Shown: positions 1 to 5,411 of the stretch, in pieces
Numbering within the stretch: position 1 is the first letter of the stretch
How the letters are laid out: each line of letters opens with the position of its first letter
NCBI GenBank assembly: GCA_937876395.1
Contig: CALEIM010000083.1
Span: 1-5,411, forward strand
Direction: 5' to 3'
Origin: an uncultured Wenzhouxiangella sp.
Lineage (GTDB): Bacteria > Pseudomonadota > Gammaproteobacteria > Xanthomonadales > Wenzhouxiangellaceae
DNA length: 5,411 nucleotides
The notes under the pieces: model-generated
What the model was told of the DNA's origin: nothing
What the model saw: the letters and a program-made list of their open reading frames with translations, nothing else
Databases searched by the model: none
Made by a program: the position numbers and the translations under genes

Positions 1-1
1 G

Positions 2-220
2 CGTCCCACCCCGCTCCACAGCCCCCTCGCCGCAGACGCCCTCGCCGAGTACCTCCGCGAGGCCACCCGGCTCGGGGTGCCCTTCGCGGAAAGTGACCCC
101 GCCACGCTCGTCTCCGCCCTGCTCGCCCTCACCGGCCTGTTGATTGCCGCCGGCCCCTGGCTGGCCCACGCCCTCGGTCTTCCGTGGATACAGTTTCTGG
201 TTGAGTGCGTGACCGGCTGA
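2..220 (+). CDS. C-terminal end of an unidentified protein, possibly a TetR-type regulator (5' partial)
   Basis: This is an open frame of 72 codons running from the window edge to a TGA at 218-220. Almost every third codon position is G or C up to about codon 55, which strongly supports real coding. The visible part starts with a helical charged stretch (ADALAEYLREATRLG, about residues 11-25). A hydrophobic helical stretch follows (about residues 36-60, with LVSALLALTGLLIAAGPWLA), and it ends in LVECVTG. An amphipathic helix followed by a leucine/alanine-rich hydrophobic helix resembles the C-terminal ligand/dimer domain of TetR/AcrR repressors, but a single membrane helix would look similar. 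The start and any DNA-binding domain lie outside the window. GC content is about 74%, and 9 of 15 leucines use CTC, unlike the CTG-preferring neighbours. It converges on the peptidase gene. That it is a gene is fairly sure; the family is a guess. Confidence 0.6.
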   Translation, partial: RPTPLHSPLAADALAEYLREATRLGVPFAESDPATLVSALLALTGLLIAAGPWLAHALGLPWIQFLVECVTG

Positions 221-226
221 GCTCAA

Positions 227-249
227 GCCGGACGGGGCTCTGGTCCGGC
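227..249. terminator. Hairpin between two convergent genes, possible bidirectional terminator
   Basis: GCCGGAC (227-233) and GTCCGGC (243-249) form a perfect 7-bp GC-rich stem with a 9-nt loop. It lies in the 54-bp gap between the plus-strand stop (220) and the minus-strand peptidase stop (275). The position suits a terminator shared by both transcripts. Neither side has a real U-tract, so intrinsic termination would be weak. Confidence 0.4.
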
Positions 250-274
250 AACCAGGGAAGAAGCGGCCGCGATG

Positions 275-2782
275 TTAGCGGCGTCCGCTGGAATCGCCCG
301 GTTCGGGGTAAAGCTGCTGCCACCACTGCGGCTCGTCTTTCAGCCAGCGGTCGTACCAGGCCAGGATCGTGTCCCACCAGACATAGCGTTTTTCACGATC
401 GAGAATCCAGTGGTCTTCGCCGGGAAACTCAACCATCTCGACTTCGCGGCCGAGCAGCCTGAGCGCGGTAAACATCGTGTGGCTTTCGCCGGGCGGCACA
501 TTGGTGTCGGAATCGCCGTGCAGCAGCAATAGCGGCGTGGTGATGCGATCGGCGCTGTAGATCGGGCTGTGCTCGACGTAAAGTTCTCTGTTGTTCCACG
601 GAAAGCTGCCGCGGCTGGCGATGCCGGAATAGCCGTAGCCCCACCAGCCTTCGCCCCAATAGCTGGTCAGAGTGCTGATGCCGGCGTGCGAAATCGAGGC
701 GGCGAACAGGTCGGTTTTTGTCGCCAGATACATGGTCATGAATCCGCCATAGCTGGCGCCGATATTGCCGACCCGCTCTGAGTCGACAAAATCATGGCTG
801 TCGAGAAAACGCTGGCTGCCCTCGATAATGTCATCCGCCGTGTACTCGCCCCAGGCGTTGACGTGACGGGCCGAGAAATCCTGGCCATAGCCGATCGTGC
901 CGCGCGGTTGCAGGACGTAGATCACATAACCGTTGGCCGCCCACAGGTTGAACGGGTAGCGGCCGGTGAACTGGCGATTGACCGGCGTGGTGCCGCCGTA
1001 GTAATAGACGATCAACGGATAGCGCTGTGATTCATCGAAGTCCGGCGGCAGGTAATAGCGTCCCTCGATGGTATCGCCGTCGGTGTTGACAAAGTCCCAG
1101 TCGCGAACTTCACCGAAGTGTGTGTCCGCATAGGCCAGCCCGGCCGTGTCGACCAGCGTCTCGCCCGGCGCCGACGGGTCCAGATGCACGACTCGCTGAG
1201 GCTCGGTAGCGCTGGAGCCGCGCACGATGATCGTTGCCGGCGCGGTGCGCGAGGCGACTACCGATTCGATCACCTCCAGGCCTGTTTCAATGCGGTGAAA
1301 TACCGTGTTCGCCGGATCGATCTGAACCAAAGCCGAACGCTCGCCATCAATCGCGGTCAGCAGCAGTTGACCGTCAGCCAGGACTTCGATGCCCGAAATC
1401 GCCGGGTCGAAATCACGGCTCAGACTGGTGGCTGTCTGTCCATCGACGGAAAGCCGGTAGAGCTGGGTGTCGTATTCATTGGCGATCAGCTCCTCGGCTG
1501 AGGTCTTGCCATCGCCGACGGCAAGTCCGGGGCCGGCCAGCAGCCAGTAGCCGTCCTCAGCGAAGCGAACGTCATTGAACAGGCGCAGGCGGGCAATTTC
1601 GCGCTGCTCAAGGTCGTCAAGGCTGAACTCGAAGATGCGGTGCAGGGAGTGCGGCGGCTCGGCATAGTCAATCACACGCTCGGACAGCAGCAGACGATTG
1701 GCATCCACGTCGTGCAGGCGGACCGATTGATCCGCAGCGGTCAGTGCGCGAACCAGGCCACTGGCGGTATCGATCTGGTAGATCTGCTGGCGATCACGAA
1801 AATTCGACCAGCGATCTTCAAGCGCGCGCAGTCGCTTGCGCTGTTCGGTGTCGCTGTCGTCCTTGTGCGTCCAGGCAAACAGGATTGATTCAGAATCCGG
1901 ATGCCAGCGCCAGCTTCCGATCCCTTCCTGCGCCAACAGCAACGACCGGGCCTGGCCGGAAGCCGGTTCATGCAGCCACAGGTCACCGCCAGTCTGCATC
2001 GCAAGCCGGGTGCCGTCCGGACTCCAGGCCAGAGAGGAAGGATGCTGACCCACCCAGGACTGCAGTACCCGGCCAGAAGCTAGCTCGCGGATTTCCAGAC
2101 GGCGCACCTGGCTCTCAGCCAGGTCATCATAGCGCTCGAAGGCCAGGGCGAGCAGCTGCCCGTCGGGTGATACCGCCATCGTGCCGACCGTTTCGGCATT
2201 GCTCAAAAGCCTGGCCGATACGCGGCGCTCGGGCCGGGTGTGGGCGGTGATCTGGTCGTGCGCGTCGCGGCCGGTCCAGCGGATTCGCGCTGGCGTATCG
2301 CCTGATTGCCCGGCGTGGACGATCCACAGCGAATGCGAGCCATTGCGCAAATCAAGCGCATGGCCGTTCTCGCCGGAATCGGATTTTGCACCATCGACGT
2401 ACAGCAACACATCGCGCAGGCCCTGTATTTTCAGGTGCCCGCGCACGAAACGATCGCTTTCGAGCTGAACCCACAGCACGCCCAGCTTGCGCTCATCATT
2501 GATATTTTCGATCCCGGTGCGGCGCCAGTCGAGCTCGCGACCAAAGGCCGACACGCTCTGACCGTCACGCGGCAGCGGACCGTGTTTCAGGTTGTTGACC
2601 AGACTGCGGCGCAGCTCATCGGCGTGACCGGCCTGATCGAGCAACTCAGCGTCGATCGGCAGCGGGCCGAGCGCCAGCAGCCGGTCAATCTCAATCGGAT
2701 CAGGGGCGGTCTGCTCGGCCGACAGCAGCATCGGTACAGCGCACAGAGCGAATATCAGGGACAGGCAGCGGATCAGGGGCAT
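275..2782 (-). CDS. Exported S9-family serine peptidase (prolyl oligopeptidase / dipeptidyl aminopeptidase-acylaminoacyl peptidase type)
   Basis: This 835-residue protein should cleave peptides in the periplasm. Residues 1-22 form a signal peptide: a positive Arg, a hydrophobic core, and a likely cut after LLSA. No lipobox is visible. Residues about 85-175 look like an all-beta accessory domain (LLYVDG at 126-131). Residues about 195-550 form the beta-propeller, with PD40-like blades such as MAVSPDG (202-208) and LAWSPDG (251-257). The alpha/beta-hydrolase domain follows from about 560. It has YYYGG (593-597, oxyanion-hole region), GASYGG with nucleophile Ser677, HGDSD with Asp759, and GEDH with His791. 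The Ser-Asp-His spacing (82, 32) closely matches dipeptidyl peptidase IV (78, 32). The segment TSYWGEGWWGYGYSG (706-720) and the end WWQQLYP resemble, from memory, S9 enzymes of Bacteroidetes and gammaproteobacteria. Start chosen by a strong ribosome binding site 8 nt upstream. The gene is divergent from hemN. Family assignment is firm, but substrate preference (dipeptidyl, acyl-aminoacyl or oligopeptidase) cannot be read. Confidence 0.93.
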   Translation of the reverse strand: MPLIRCLSLIFALCAVPMLLSAEQTAPDPIEIDRLLALGPLPIDAELLDQAGHADELRRSLVNNLKHGPLPRDGQSVSAFGRELDWRRTGIENINDERKLGVLWVQLESDRFVRGHLKIQGLRDVLLYVDGAKSDSGENGHALDLRNGSHSLWIVHAGQSGDTPARIRWTGRDAHDQITAHTRPERRVSARLLSNAETVGTMAVSPDGQLLALAFERYDDLAESQVRRLEIRELASGRVLQSWVGQHPSSLAWSPDGTRLAMQTGGDLWLHEPASGQARSLLLAQEGIGSWRWHPDSESILFAWTHKDDSDTEQRKRLRALEDRWSNFRDRQQIYQIDTASGLVRALTAADQSVRLHDVDANRLLLSERVIDYAEPPHSLHRIFEFSLDDLEQREIARLRLFNDVRFAEDGYWLLAGPGLAVGDGKTSAEELIANEYDTQLYRLSVDGQTATSLSRDFDPAISGIEVLADGQLLLTAIDGERSALVQIDPANTVFHRIETGLEVIESVVASRTAPATIIVRGSSATEPQRVVHLDPSAPGETLVDTAGLAYADTHFGEVRDWDFVNTDGDTIEGRYYLPPDFDESQRYPLIVYYYGGTTPVNRQFTGRYPFNLWAANGYVIYVLQPRGTIGYGQDFSARHVNAWGEYTADDIIEGSQRFLDSHDFVDSERVGNIGASYGGFMTMYLATKTDLFAASISHAGISTLTSYWGEGWWGYGYSGIASRGSFPWNNRELYVEHSPIYSADRITTPLLLLHGDSDTNVPPGESHTMFTALRLLGREVEMVEFPGEDHWILDREKRYVWWDTILAWYDRWLKDEPQWWQQLYPEPGDSSGRR

Positions 2783-2790
2783 GGAATCAA

Positions 2791-2799
2791 TCCTTCCTT
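2791..2799 (-). promoter_or_regulatory. Ribosome binding site of the S9 peptidase gene
   Basis: Read on the minus strand, AAGGAAGGA ends 8 nt before the ATG at 2782-2780. This strong Shine-Dalgarno match fixes the start and leaves a well-formed signal peptide at the N-terminus. Confidence 0.75.
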
Positions 2800-2845
2800 A
2801 GAGAGCACGCGGAAAACGGGCAATGTACCAGATGGGCCGATGCCC

Positions 2846-2874
2846 CGAATATTCGCCAGTTTGACGATGGTCAA
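2846..2874 (-). promoter_or_regulatory. Candidate sigma-70 promoter of the S9 peptidase gene
   Basis: On the minus strand, TTGACC (2874-2869, 5 of 6 matches to the -35 consensus) is followed after exactly 17 nt by TATTCG (2851-2846, 3 of 6 matches to the -10). This would start transcription near 2839, giving a leader of about 57 nt. The -35 box is half of the FNR-type palindrome at 2861-2874, so a bound regulator should block this promoter. The -10 is weak, so the promoter is a proposal. Confidence 0.35.
2861..2874. promoter_or_regulatory. FNR/Anr/FixK-type operator in the hemN-peptidase divergent region
   Basis: TTGAC-GATG-GTCAA is a perfect dyad with a 4-nt centre and fits the TTGAY-N4-RTCAA pattern bound by the FNR, Anr, Dnr and FixK branches of the CRP/FNR family. 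Its centre (2867.5) lies about 73 bp upstream of the hemN ATG. Anaerobic hemN genes are known Anr/FNR targets in Pseudomonas and relatives, which makes the match biologically sensible. The 158-bp region shows no other clear operator. Which family member binds cannot be told from the site alone. Confidence 0.65.
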
Positions 2875-2896
2875 GTCCAGCCGGCGGACAAACGCC

Positions 2897-2902
2897 TACG
2901 CT
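2897..2902 (+). promoter_or_regulatory. Candidate -10 element of hemN
   Basis: TACGCT matches the -10 consensus at only 3 of 6 positions. If used, transcription would start near 2909. That puts the FNR-type dyad centre at -41.5, the standard position for FNR class II activation, where a weak promoter depends on the bound activator. The call rests mainly on this spacing. Confidence 0.3.
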
Positions 2903-2940
2903 GGTGACCGGTTCATTGATCAGCCAATCGCTCACCCACC

Positions 2941-4335
2941 ATGTCCCAACTGATGCGCCCCGTATTTGATACCGATCTGATTGAACGCTACGGCGGTGAG
3001 GGTCCGCGCTACACCTCTTATCCCACCGCCGTTCAGTTCAATGACGACTTCGGTCCGGCCCAGTACGATGCGGCGATTGCCGAGAGCAACCGCCTGCCGA
3101 TCCCGGCCGACCTGTCGCTGTACGTGCACGTGCCGTTCTGCGCCAGCCCGTGTTTTTACTGTGCCTGCAACCGGATCATTACCCGCTCGACAACCGCCGG
3201 CCAGGAGTTTCTGGTCAACCTGGAAAAGGAACTCCGGCTGGTCGCGCCGCGCTTTGATCGTGATCGTCCGGTGCGCCAGCTTCATCTGGGCGGTGGAACG
3301 CCGACTTTCCTGTCCAGCGAACAGATTGGCCAGCTCATGGCCTTGCTGCGCACCCACTTCCAGTTCGCTCCGGATGCCGAGCTTGGCCTCGAAATTGATC
3401 CGCGCACCGTTGATCCCGCCGGCATTCGCGAGCTCCACAAAATCGGCTTCAACCGCGTCTCGATCGGCATCCAGGATCTGGACCCGGACGTCCAGAAAGC
3501 CGTGAACCGAGTGCATGACACCGCCATGGTCGGTTCGGTGCTTGGTGCAGCCCGCGACGCCGGTTTTAGCTCGATCAACGTTGATCTGATCTATGGCCTG
3601 CCGCTGCAGACCACCGCAGGATTTTCGAAAACCATCGAGTCGATCATTTCCATAGATCCGGACCGCATCTCGCTGTTCAATTACGCCCATCTTCCTCATC
3701 TGTTCAAGGCCCAGCGTCAGCTCGATGCCGAGCTGCTGCCCAGCCCGGCCACCAAGCTGGCGATTTTCCGCAACACGCTCACCCAGCTACTCGACGCCGG
3801 CTACGAATTCATCGGCATGGACCACTTTGCCAAGCCGCAGGACTCGCTGGTCAAGGCCCGCAAGGACGGCAGCCTGGTGCGCAATTTCCAGGGCTACTCG
3901 ACCCACGGCGGGCTTGACCTGATCAGCTTCGGACCCAGCGCCATCAGCCAGGTCGGCGACAGCTTCGCCCAGAACCATCGCAGCCTCGACGCCTGGGTGA
4001 TTTCGCTGATCGAAAACCGCCTGCCGACCGCACGCGGCCTGACCCGAACCACCGATGACCGGATTCGTGCCGACGTCATCGAGCGGGTGATGTGCCGCAA
4101 CCGGCTGGTTTTTCAGGACATCGAGCGCGACTACCAACTCGTCTTCCGGCGCTACTTTGCCGATGAACTCAGCCGCCTGGAAGAGCTGGCGGACAGCGGC
4201 CTGATCGAACTCGACATGCACGGCTTTACGGTCACCCCCAACGGTCTGCTGTTCCTGCGCGCCATTGCCAAACAGTTTGACGCCCATCTGGCACCAGTAG
4301 GCCAGACTCACGGACGCTTTTCGCGCATCGTGTAA
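2941..4335 (+). CDS. hemN: Oxygen-independent coproporphyrinogen III dehydrogenase (radical SAM)
   Basis: HemN converts coproporphyrinogen III to protoporphyrinogen IX by two radical decarboxylations, the anaerobic route of heme synthesis in the cytoplasm. The 464-residue length is typical. The N-terminus carries the HemN signature YTSYPTAVQF (24-33). The 4Fe-4S motif is C67-x3-C71-x2-C74-x-C76; the fourth cysteine separates true HemN from HemW-like proteins. GGGTP (117-121) is the SAM-binding glycine motif. EIDPR (151-155), IGIQD (175-179) and DLIYGLP (215-221) follow family order. Tyr61, Glu151, Phe316, Gln317 and Ile335 match in spacing the E. coli HemN residues Tyr56, Glu145, Phe310, Gln311 and Ile329. 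The C-terminal HemN domain spans about 365-440. An in-frame TGA at 2917-2919 makes this the first possible ATG; no good Shine-Dalgarno precedes it. Control by an FNR/Anr-type regulator is inferred from the operator at 2861-2874. An FNR-like fragment begins 5 nt after its stop. Confidence 0.96.
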   Translation: MSQLMRPVFDTDLIERYGGEGPRYTSYPTAVQFNDDFGPAQYDAAIAESNRLPIPADLSLYVHVPFCASPCFYCACNRIITRSTTAGQEFLVNLEKELRLVAPRFDRDRPVRQLHLGGGTPTFLSSEQIGQLMALLRTHFQFAPDAELGLEIDPRTVDPAGIRELHKIGFNRVSIGIQDLDPDVQKAVNRVHDTAMVGSVLGAARDAGFSSINVDLIYGLPLQTTAGFSKTIESIISIDPDRISLFNYAHLPHLFKAQRQLDAELLPSPATKLAIFRNTLTQLLDAGYEFIGMDHFAKPQDSLVKARKDGSLVRNFQGYSTHGGLDLISFGPSAISQVGDSFAQNHRSLDAWVISLIENRLPTARGLTRTTDDRIRADVIERVMCRNRLVFQDIERDYQLVFRRYFADELSRLEELADSGLIELDMHGFTVTPNGLLFLRAIAKQFDAHLAPVGQTHGRFSRIV

Positions 4336-4340
4336 TTTCT

Positions 4341-4544
4341 ATGGACGCGGATTCCGGCCACCCAAAGCTGGCCGGACCGGAACAGTCCTGCGCCGATTGC
4401 GTGCTGTTCAAGCTGTACTTTGCCCGGGACATCCGCGCCGCAGAGCGCCGGCGCCTTGATCAGGAAATCATGCCGCCGAGACTGGTAAGCTTGAGGCATC
4501 GGCTTTTCGATTTTTTGACCAAGGAGTTCTTCAATGCGGCTTGA
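4341..4544 (+). pseudogene. Short ORF resembling the N-terminal iron-sulfur region of an FNR/Anr regulator, probable remnant
   Basis: The 67-codon frame starts 5 nt after hemN and lacks a Shine-Dalgarno. Aligned without gaps to the Anr/FNR N-terminus as remembered, it matches at key points: C17-x2-C20 (CADC, like CKDC in Anr), Leu22 and Leu25, LD at 39-40, Arg47 and LF at 55-56. The alignment gives about 10 identities over 42 positions. The third cluster cysteine, expected six residues after C20, is Tyr26. No cNMP-type sensor domain, dimer helix or helix-turn-helix follows; the frame ends 11 nt inside the next gene. Codons look native up to about residue 46. From 4479 they turn atypical (AGA, GTA, TTG, AGG), suggesting decay or a junction there. 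hemN and anr lie close together in some pseudomonads, so a decayed copy here is plausible. It could instead be a small functional protein or a chance ORF. It could not hold an FNR-type 4Fe-4S cluster as it stands. Confidence 0.42.
4521..4526 (+). promoter_or_regulatory. Ribosome binding site of the PEBP gene
   Basis: AAGGAG lies 7 nt before the ATG at 4534, close to ideal. It fixes the start and shows the gene is translated independently, although the site lies inside the FNR-like ORF. Confidence 0.8.
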
Positions 4545-5163
4545 ATCCAGCGATCTCCAGGACGGCGCGCCGATCGACCCGCGCTTTGCTTTCGGCAGGC
4601 AAGATGCTCAGACGCACATGCGCCTGTCGGACAATCTCAGCCCACAGCTGCAGTGGAGCAACGCGCCAGCCGGCACACGCTCCTTTGCCCTGCTGTGCAT
4701 GGACCACGACGTCCCGTCCGAGGCGGGCGCAGTCAACCAGGAAGGCCAGGTGCTGCCGGCCGACATGCCGCGGGTAAGCTTTTGTCACTGGGCAATGATC
4801 GATATCCCGGCCGCTATTACCGAACTGGCCAGCGGCGCCTGCAGCGATGGCGTGACGCCGAAGGGAAAGCGTAATCCGCCGGGGCCGCGTGGCAGTCGCC
4901 AGGGCCTGAACGATTACACCCAATTCATGGCCGGGGATGCCGATATGGCCGGCCAGTATTTCGGCTACGACGGCCCCTGCCCGCCGTGGAACGACGAACG
5001 CCTCCACCACTACGTGTTCACCGTCTACGCGCTCGATATCGAGCAGCTCGACCTGCCCGAGCCGTTTACCGGGCATGAGCTGGTGGAAGCGCTGGAAGGT
5101 CACGTGCTTGGCCAGGCCAGCCTGACGGGAAGCTATACGCTTAATCCGGACGTGACGGGGTAA
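4534..5163 (+). CDS. YbhB/YbcL family Raf kinase inhibitor-like protein (PEBP fold)
   Basis: This 209-residue protein has no signal peptide or membrane segment and should be cytoplasmic. It shows the phosphatidylethanolamine-binding protein signatures in order: NLSPQLQW (34-41), the ligand-site DHD (57-59), CHW (84-86, His85), GYDGPCPP (144-151), HHYVFTVYALD (158-168) and GHVLGQASLTGSY (189-201). Bacterial YbhB proteins are usually about 160-185 residues. The extra length comes mainly from the loop at about 61-80 (VNQEGQVLPADMPR) and the stretch GLNDYTQF (124-131). From memory, both mark a proteobacterial subfamily, so they are probably not a disruption. The fold binds small anionic ligands such as phosphate groups, but the bacterial role is not established. 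The start is set by the AAGGAG box. It follows hemN and the FNR-like ORF on the same strand with no clear terminator between, so it may be co-transcribed. Family is sure; function is unknown. Confidence 0.93.
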   Translation: MRLESSDLQDGAPIDPRFAFGRQDAQTHMRLSDNLSPQLQWSNAPAGTRSFALLCMDHDVPSEAGAVNQEGQVLPADMPRVSFCHWAMIDIPAAITELASGACSDGVTPKGKRNPPGPRGSRQGLNDYTQFMAGDADMAGQYFGYDGPCPPWNDERLHHYVFTVYALDIEQLDLPEPFTGHELVEALEGHVLGQASLTGSYTLNPDVTG

Positions 5164-5179
5164 TCATCATTTGCGCGTT

Positions 5180-5202
5180 TGGCCTTTTCGGCCATTAAAG
5201 GC
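5180..5202 (+). terminator. Overlapping hairpins after the PEBP gene, possible weak terminator
   Basis: TGGCC (5180-5184) pairs with GGCCA (5190-5194) over a 5-nt TTTTC loop. Alternatively GCCTTT (5182-5187) pairs with AAAGGC (5197-5202). Both lie 16-20 nt past the PEBP stop. Neither is followed by a U-tract, so termination efficiency is doubtful. Confidence 0.3.
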
Positions 5203-5236
5203 TTGCGAAAAATGAGCGCTTTTGGTTCCGGTTGCG

Positions 5237-5242
5237 TAAAAT
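5237..5242 (+). promoter_or_regulatory. Candidate -10 element of glnA
   Basis: TAAAAT matches the -10 consensus at 5 of 6 positions and lies about 100 bp before the glnA ATG. No good -35 stands 16-18 nt upstream, so an activator would be needed. No sigma-54 promoter with correct spacing and no clear NtrC dyad is visible in 5164-5341. Confidence 0.3.
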
Positions 5243-5245
5243 AGC

Positions 5246-5281
5246 GGCAGCGTCCGTCAGGCGCTGCCCGGAAATGGCGGG
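5246..5281 (+). other. Two tandem hairpins in the glnA leader
   Basis: GGCAGCG (5246-5252) and CGCTGCC (5262-5268) form a perfect 7-bp stem with a 9-nt loop. CCCG (5267-5270) and CGGG (5278-5281) form a second stem, followed by TTTTG. The two stems share bases 5267-5268, so they compete in part. A stem followed by T's is terminator-like and could attenuate glnA, but the second stem is only 4 bp. Confidence 0.3.
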
Positions 5282-5325
5282 TTTTGTGCCGGCGCGCGAT
5301 ATGAATTTGTCCCCATCCCGACTCC

Positions 5326-5330
5326 GAGGT
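5326..5330 (+). promoter_or_regulatory. Ribosome binding site of glnA
   Basis: GAGGT lies 11 nt before the ATG at 5342, a slightly long spacing. It supports this start over the out-of-frame ATG at 5301. Confidence 0.5.
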
Positions 5331-5341
5331 CCCCCGCCATC

Positions 5342-5411
5342 ATGGCCGCCAACGACATCATCGAGCGCATTGAAGCCGAAGACATCCAGTTTGTCGATCT
5401 GCGTTTCACCG
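5342..5411 (+). CDS. glnA: Glutamine synthetase type I, N-terminal end (3' partial)
   Basis: Only the first 23 codons are present. They read MAANDIIERIEAED followed by IQFVDLRFT. This fits the opening of enteric GlnA, where a short helix is followed by VKFVDLRFTD at nearly the same residue positions. Glutamine synthetase makes glutamine from glutamate, ammonia and ATP, and its type I form is a cytoplasmic dodecamer. The FVDLRFT strand belongs to the N-terminal beta-grasp domain, which helps build the active site between subunits. Catalytic motifs and the adenylylation loop lie beyond the window. It follows a 178-bp intergenic region with its own promoter candidate and hairpins, so it is probably a separate transcription unit from PEBP. 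Identification rests on a short but distinctive match. Confidence 0.85.
   Translation, partial: MAANDIIERIEAEDIQFVDLRFT

Noticed and set aside
263..270. NotI-type octamer GCGGCCGC near the convergent gene ends
   Set aside because: It could hint at a cloning junction, but the octamer is expected occasionally in GC-rich genomes and the sequence on both sides is natural and continuous.
277..289. Small inverted repeat AGCGG-CGT-CCGCT at the peptidase stop codon
   Set aside because: It is a 5-bp stem with a 3-nt loop in GC-rich DNA that begins within the stop codon and lies inside the coding end; a chance occurrence is likely.
1744..2250. Plus-strand open frame of 168 codons inside the peptidase gene
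   Set aside because: The product is Arg/Pro/Ala-rich low-complexity, typical of an out-of-frame reading of GC-rich DNA, and the opposite strand encodes clear propeller blades.
2903..2936. Possible leader hairpin before hemN (GGTGA/TCACC outside, ATTG/CAAT inside)
   Set aside because: The stems are short with bulges, and the proposed start near 2909 would leave the outer 5' arm out of the transcript.
2306..2953. Plus-strand open frame of 215 codons opposite the start of the peptidase gene
   Set aside because: It is antisense to the signal peptide and N-terminal domain of the peptidase, runs through the divergent promoter region and into hemN out of frame, and shows no domain.
2932..3699. Minus-strand open frame of 255 codons opposite hemN
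   Set aside because: It lies wholly antisense to a strongly supported hemN. It matches no family I recognise and is explained by the high third-position GC of hemN.
4531..5103. Minus-strand open frame of 190 codons opposite the PEBP gene
   Set aside because: The plus strand has every PEBP motif and a perfect ribosome binding site; the minus frame is its shadow.
5224..5235. Possible sigma-54 promoter (GG...TTGC) upstream of glnA
   Set aside because: Only 8 nt separate GG and GC, whereas sigma-54 promoters require 10, and the flanking bases do not fit.

Overview
The window comes from a high-GC (roughly 60%) proteobacterium, most likely a gammaproteobacterium. The evidence is a HemN-type coproporphyrinogen III dehydrogenase close to its Pseudomonas and enterobacterial relatives, a glutamine synthetase N-terminus very like that of enteric bacteria, and an FNR/Anr-type operator beside hemN. 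The exact genus cannot be read from the sequence.

Layout from left to right. Positions 2-220 hold the 3' end of a very GC-rich plus-strand gene, possibly a TetR-type regulator. A 7-bp hairpin (227-249) separates it from a convergent minus-strand gene (275-2782). That gene encodes an exported 835-residue S9-family serine peptidase with a full Ser677-Asp759-His791 triad. A 158-bp divergent promoter region (2783-2940) follows. It contains a perfect FNR/Anr/FixK-type palindrome, TTGAC-GATG-GTCAA. Rightward from it lies hemN (2941-4335). Just behind hemN, 4341-4544 is a 67-codon ORF that reads like the N-terminus of an FNR/Anr oxygen sensor: it has the first two cluster cysteines, Tyr in place of the third, and no sensor or DNA-binding domain after it. 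It overlaps the start of a YbhB/YbcL-type PEBP gene (4534-5163). A 178-bp intergenic stretch with several hairpins and a weak promoter candidate leads to the first 23 codons of glnA (5342 to the window end).

How the parts fit together. hemN carries out an oxygen-independent step of heme synthesis, and in many gammaproteobacteria it is controlled by FNR/Anr. The operator is placed so that a bound regulator would sit at -41.5 of a candidate hemN start site. The same bound regulator would cover the -35 element of the divergent peptidase promoter. The FNR-like remnant sits where some pseudomonads carry anr close to hemN, so this locus may once have encoded its own oxygen sensor. The PEBP gene has its own strong ribosome binding site and may be read through from hemN. 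The peptidase and glnA appear to be separate transcription units. There is no CRISPR array, tRNA, rRNA or insertion sequence, and no clearly new multi-gene system. The noteworthy points are the oxygen-regulatory signal and the decayed FNR-like fragment.
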